Made by a program: the position numbers and the translations under genes. A stretch of DNA of 7,262 nucleotides from Desulfobacterales bacterium (GTDB taxonomy: Bacteria > Desulfobacterota > Desulfobacteria > Desulfobacterales > UBA11574). Below the pieces are notes generated by a model. The model searched no databases and was not told where the DNA came from. It saw only the letters and a list, made by a program, of their open reading frames with translations. Of this stretch, positions 6,473 to 7,262 are shown one piece after another (within the stretch, counting starts at the first letter, position 1; every line of letters starts with the position of its first letter). Where the stretch lies: positions 1 through 7,262 of the forward strand of contig JAAXQD010000024.1 in the NCBI GenBank assembly GCA_012974475.1. Direction: 5' to 3'.

Positions 6473-6913
6473 ATGAAAAAAATCGAGATCTTTCTAGATC
6501 CTATTTTGTATTACATGGAAGACAGTTCCGGGTTTGCGAGTTCATGCTATATCGATTTGGTCAAAGGTAAAGTTGTATTGCCGGATATTGATGAGGATAT
6601 CAGTGATGAAGATGCGGAGAATGAAGATAGATATTTTCATGTTGAACCCATTGCAAGTCATGAGAGCTATGAAATAATGCAAGATTTTGCTGCATCAATG
6701 GAATCCGATGAAATAAGAGATCAAATGTTTGATGCCCTTGAACGAAAGAAACCTTTTTTTAACTTCAAAAGTACGCTCGCAGATTATCCGGATACACAAA
6801 AGAAATTTTTTGAATATAAAGACATCAGATTAAAAGAGATTCTCAAGGACCGGCTTGCCGAATGTGGTTATGAATTAGAAGAAAAAACCATCCAAAAATC
6901 GGATGAACACTGA
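6473..6913 (+). CDS. UPF0158 family protein of unknown function
   Basis: This is a 146-residue acidic, soluble protein with no signal peptide or membrane segment. It matches the UPF0158 pattern as I know it: an N-terminal strand region ending in CYIDLVKGKVV (25-35), an acidic linker (about 38-52), a YFHVEPIASHESYEIMQDF block (54-72), the DALERKKPFFNFKSTL block (87-102) and a C-terminal helix with FFEYKDIRLKEIL (112-124). The function of the family is not established. AAAGGA (6458-6463), nine bases upstream, supports the ATG at 6473; a nearer ATG at 6466 is in another frame. The gene is visibly AT-richer than the crotonase gene before it, which may reflect separate origin. It is separated from that gene by 146 bases holding only weak hairpin potential, so co-transcription is uncertain. 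Confidence 0.82.
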   Translation: MKKIEIFLDPILYYMEDSSGFASSCYIDLVKGKVVLPDIDEDISDEDAENEDRYFHVEPIASHESYEIMQDFAASMESDEIRDQMFDALERKKPFFNFKSTLADYPDTQKKFFEYKDIRLKEILKDRLAECGYELEEKTIQKSDEH

Positions 6914-6968
6914 CAGGTATCTCGCTGTACCCTTACATGAGAGGACTCTGGGACGGCCTTACAGTTTG

Positions 6969-7057
6969 CCGGAAAGCGCGTCGAAATGGACATAATTCCG
7001 GTCGATTATCAAGGCAATGTGGCGCTCCTGGGATAGAATTGAGGCATCACAAAGCCA
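6969..7057 (+). pseudogene. Relic of a crotonase paralogue: RBS and first 24 codons with two stops
   Basis: Bases 6969-7057 align without gaps to 5554-5642, the ribosome-binding site and first 24 codons of the upstream crotonase gene. By my count 62 of 89 bases are identical, including 14 of 17 before the ATG. Reading from the ATG at 6986 gives MDIIPVDYQGNVALLG, against MDMISVDCRGSVMLAK in the intact gene. TAG (7034-7036) and TGA (7040-7042) then interrupt, yet the following Gly-Ile-Thr codons still align with Gly-Val-Thr. Similarity fades after about 7057, so the rest has been deleted or is unrecognisable. The two stops can be explained by simple substitutions in codons equivalent to Phe17 and Arg19. 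It is probably the remnant of a tandem or paralogous copy, with the UPF0158 gene lying between the two. Confidence 0.75.
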
Positions 7058-7208
7058 GATTGTGGAGGCCACCAAATATAACATTTCACATTTTGTGATA
7101 CGGAACGGGTATCTAAATAGCACGGGAAACGTTAAAAACTATCAGATTTCATCGTAACCTCTTACCCATTAAATATTGGCATCTCCATATTTACACGCCT
7201 TTTTCCCT
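7058..7208. other. Non-coding AT-rich stretch after the paralogue relic
   Basis: I see no gene here. A short open stretch (ATG at 7017, stop at 7155) overlaps the relic in another frame, has no ribosome-binding site at a proper distance and resembles nothing. A small perfect hairpin TCACA/TGTGA lies in the segment near 7085-7100. On the minus strand a few very short ATG-led frames occur, none credible. Confidence 0.4.
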
Positions 7209-7250
7209 GTCAGGCCATATAATCTTTTGTATTTGAAGATGCAGCCTGAC
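7209..7250. repeat. Two-tier inverted repeat near window end
   Basis: GTCAGGC (7209-7215) pairs perfectly with GCCTGAC (7244-7250), and inside it ATCTT (7222-7226) pairs with AAGAT (7236-7240) around a nine-base loop. No T run follows on either strand, so it is not a typical intrinsic terminator. It could be part of a larger repeat or a 3'-end structure of a gene beyond the window. Confidence 0.45.
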
Positions 7251-7262
7251 GTTCAGGTTGTC

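Noticed and set aside
7017..7157. Short open frame of 46 codons in the terminal region
   Set aside because: It overlaps the crotonase relic in a different frame, lacks a properly spaced ribosome-binding site and has no recognisable similarity.

Overview
The window looks like chromosomal DNA from an anaerobic, sulfate-reducer-like bacterium, probably Desulfobacterota (Desulfobacterales or close). The reasons are a ferredoxin-dependent indolepyruvate oxidoreductase pair (IorA/IorB), a flavoredoxin-type FMN protein of the kind known from Desulfovibrio, and a large nested palindrome containing CGTAAAAAGTC/GACTTTTTACG arms, of a type I associate with these genomes. The taxon is inferred from family resemblance, not from a marker gene.

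Layout, left to right. Bases 35-208 hold a nested inverted repeat. Bases 237-878 (-) encode the nucleotide-pool sanitising enzyme RdgB. A 370-base gap with candidate promoters on both strands and several predicted hairpins leads into iorA (1249-3105, +) and iorB (3177-3773, +), the two subunits of indolepyruvate:ferredoxin oxidoreductase. Convergent to them is queC (3824-4516, -), a queuosine precursor enzyme. A 439-base divergent gap contains a terminator-like hairpin facing queC and three AT-rich perfect palindromes. Then come a flavoredoxin-like gene (4956-5522, +), a crotonase-superfamily gene (5571-6326, +) whose residues fit an enoyl-CoA isomerase better than a hydratase, and a small UPF0158 gene (6473-6913, +). 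After this lies a decayed copy of the ribosome-binding site and first codons of the crotonase gene, with two in-frame stops, and the window ends in a hairpin.

Functionally these are mostly separate housekeeping or metabolic units. IorA and IorB form one enzyme that converts arylpyruvates from aromatic amino acids to aryl-acetyl-CoA with ferredoxin reduction. The flavoredoxin and crotonase genes are 48 bases apart and could share a transcript, but no pathway link between them is visible. RdgB and QueC act independently in nucleotide and tRNA metabolism.

I found no clear new multi-gene system, mobile element with a transposase, CRISPR array, tRNA or rRNA. The best leads are small: the palindromic repeat, the paralogue relic, a Cys-to-His change at a predicted Fe-S ligand in IorA, and the unexplained structures in the two long intergenic regions.
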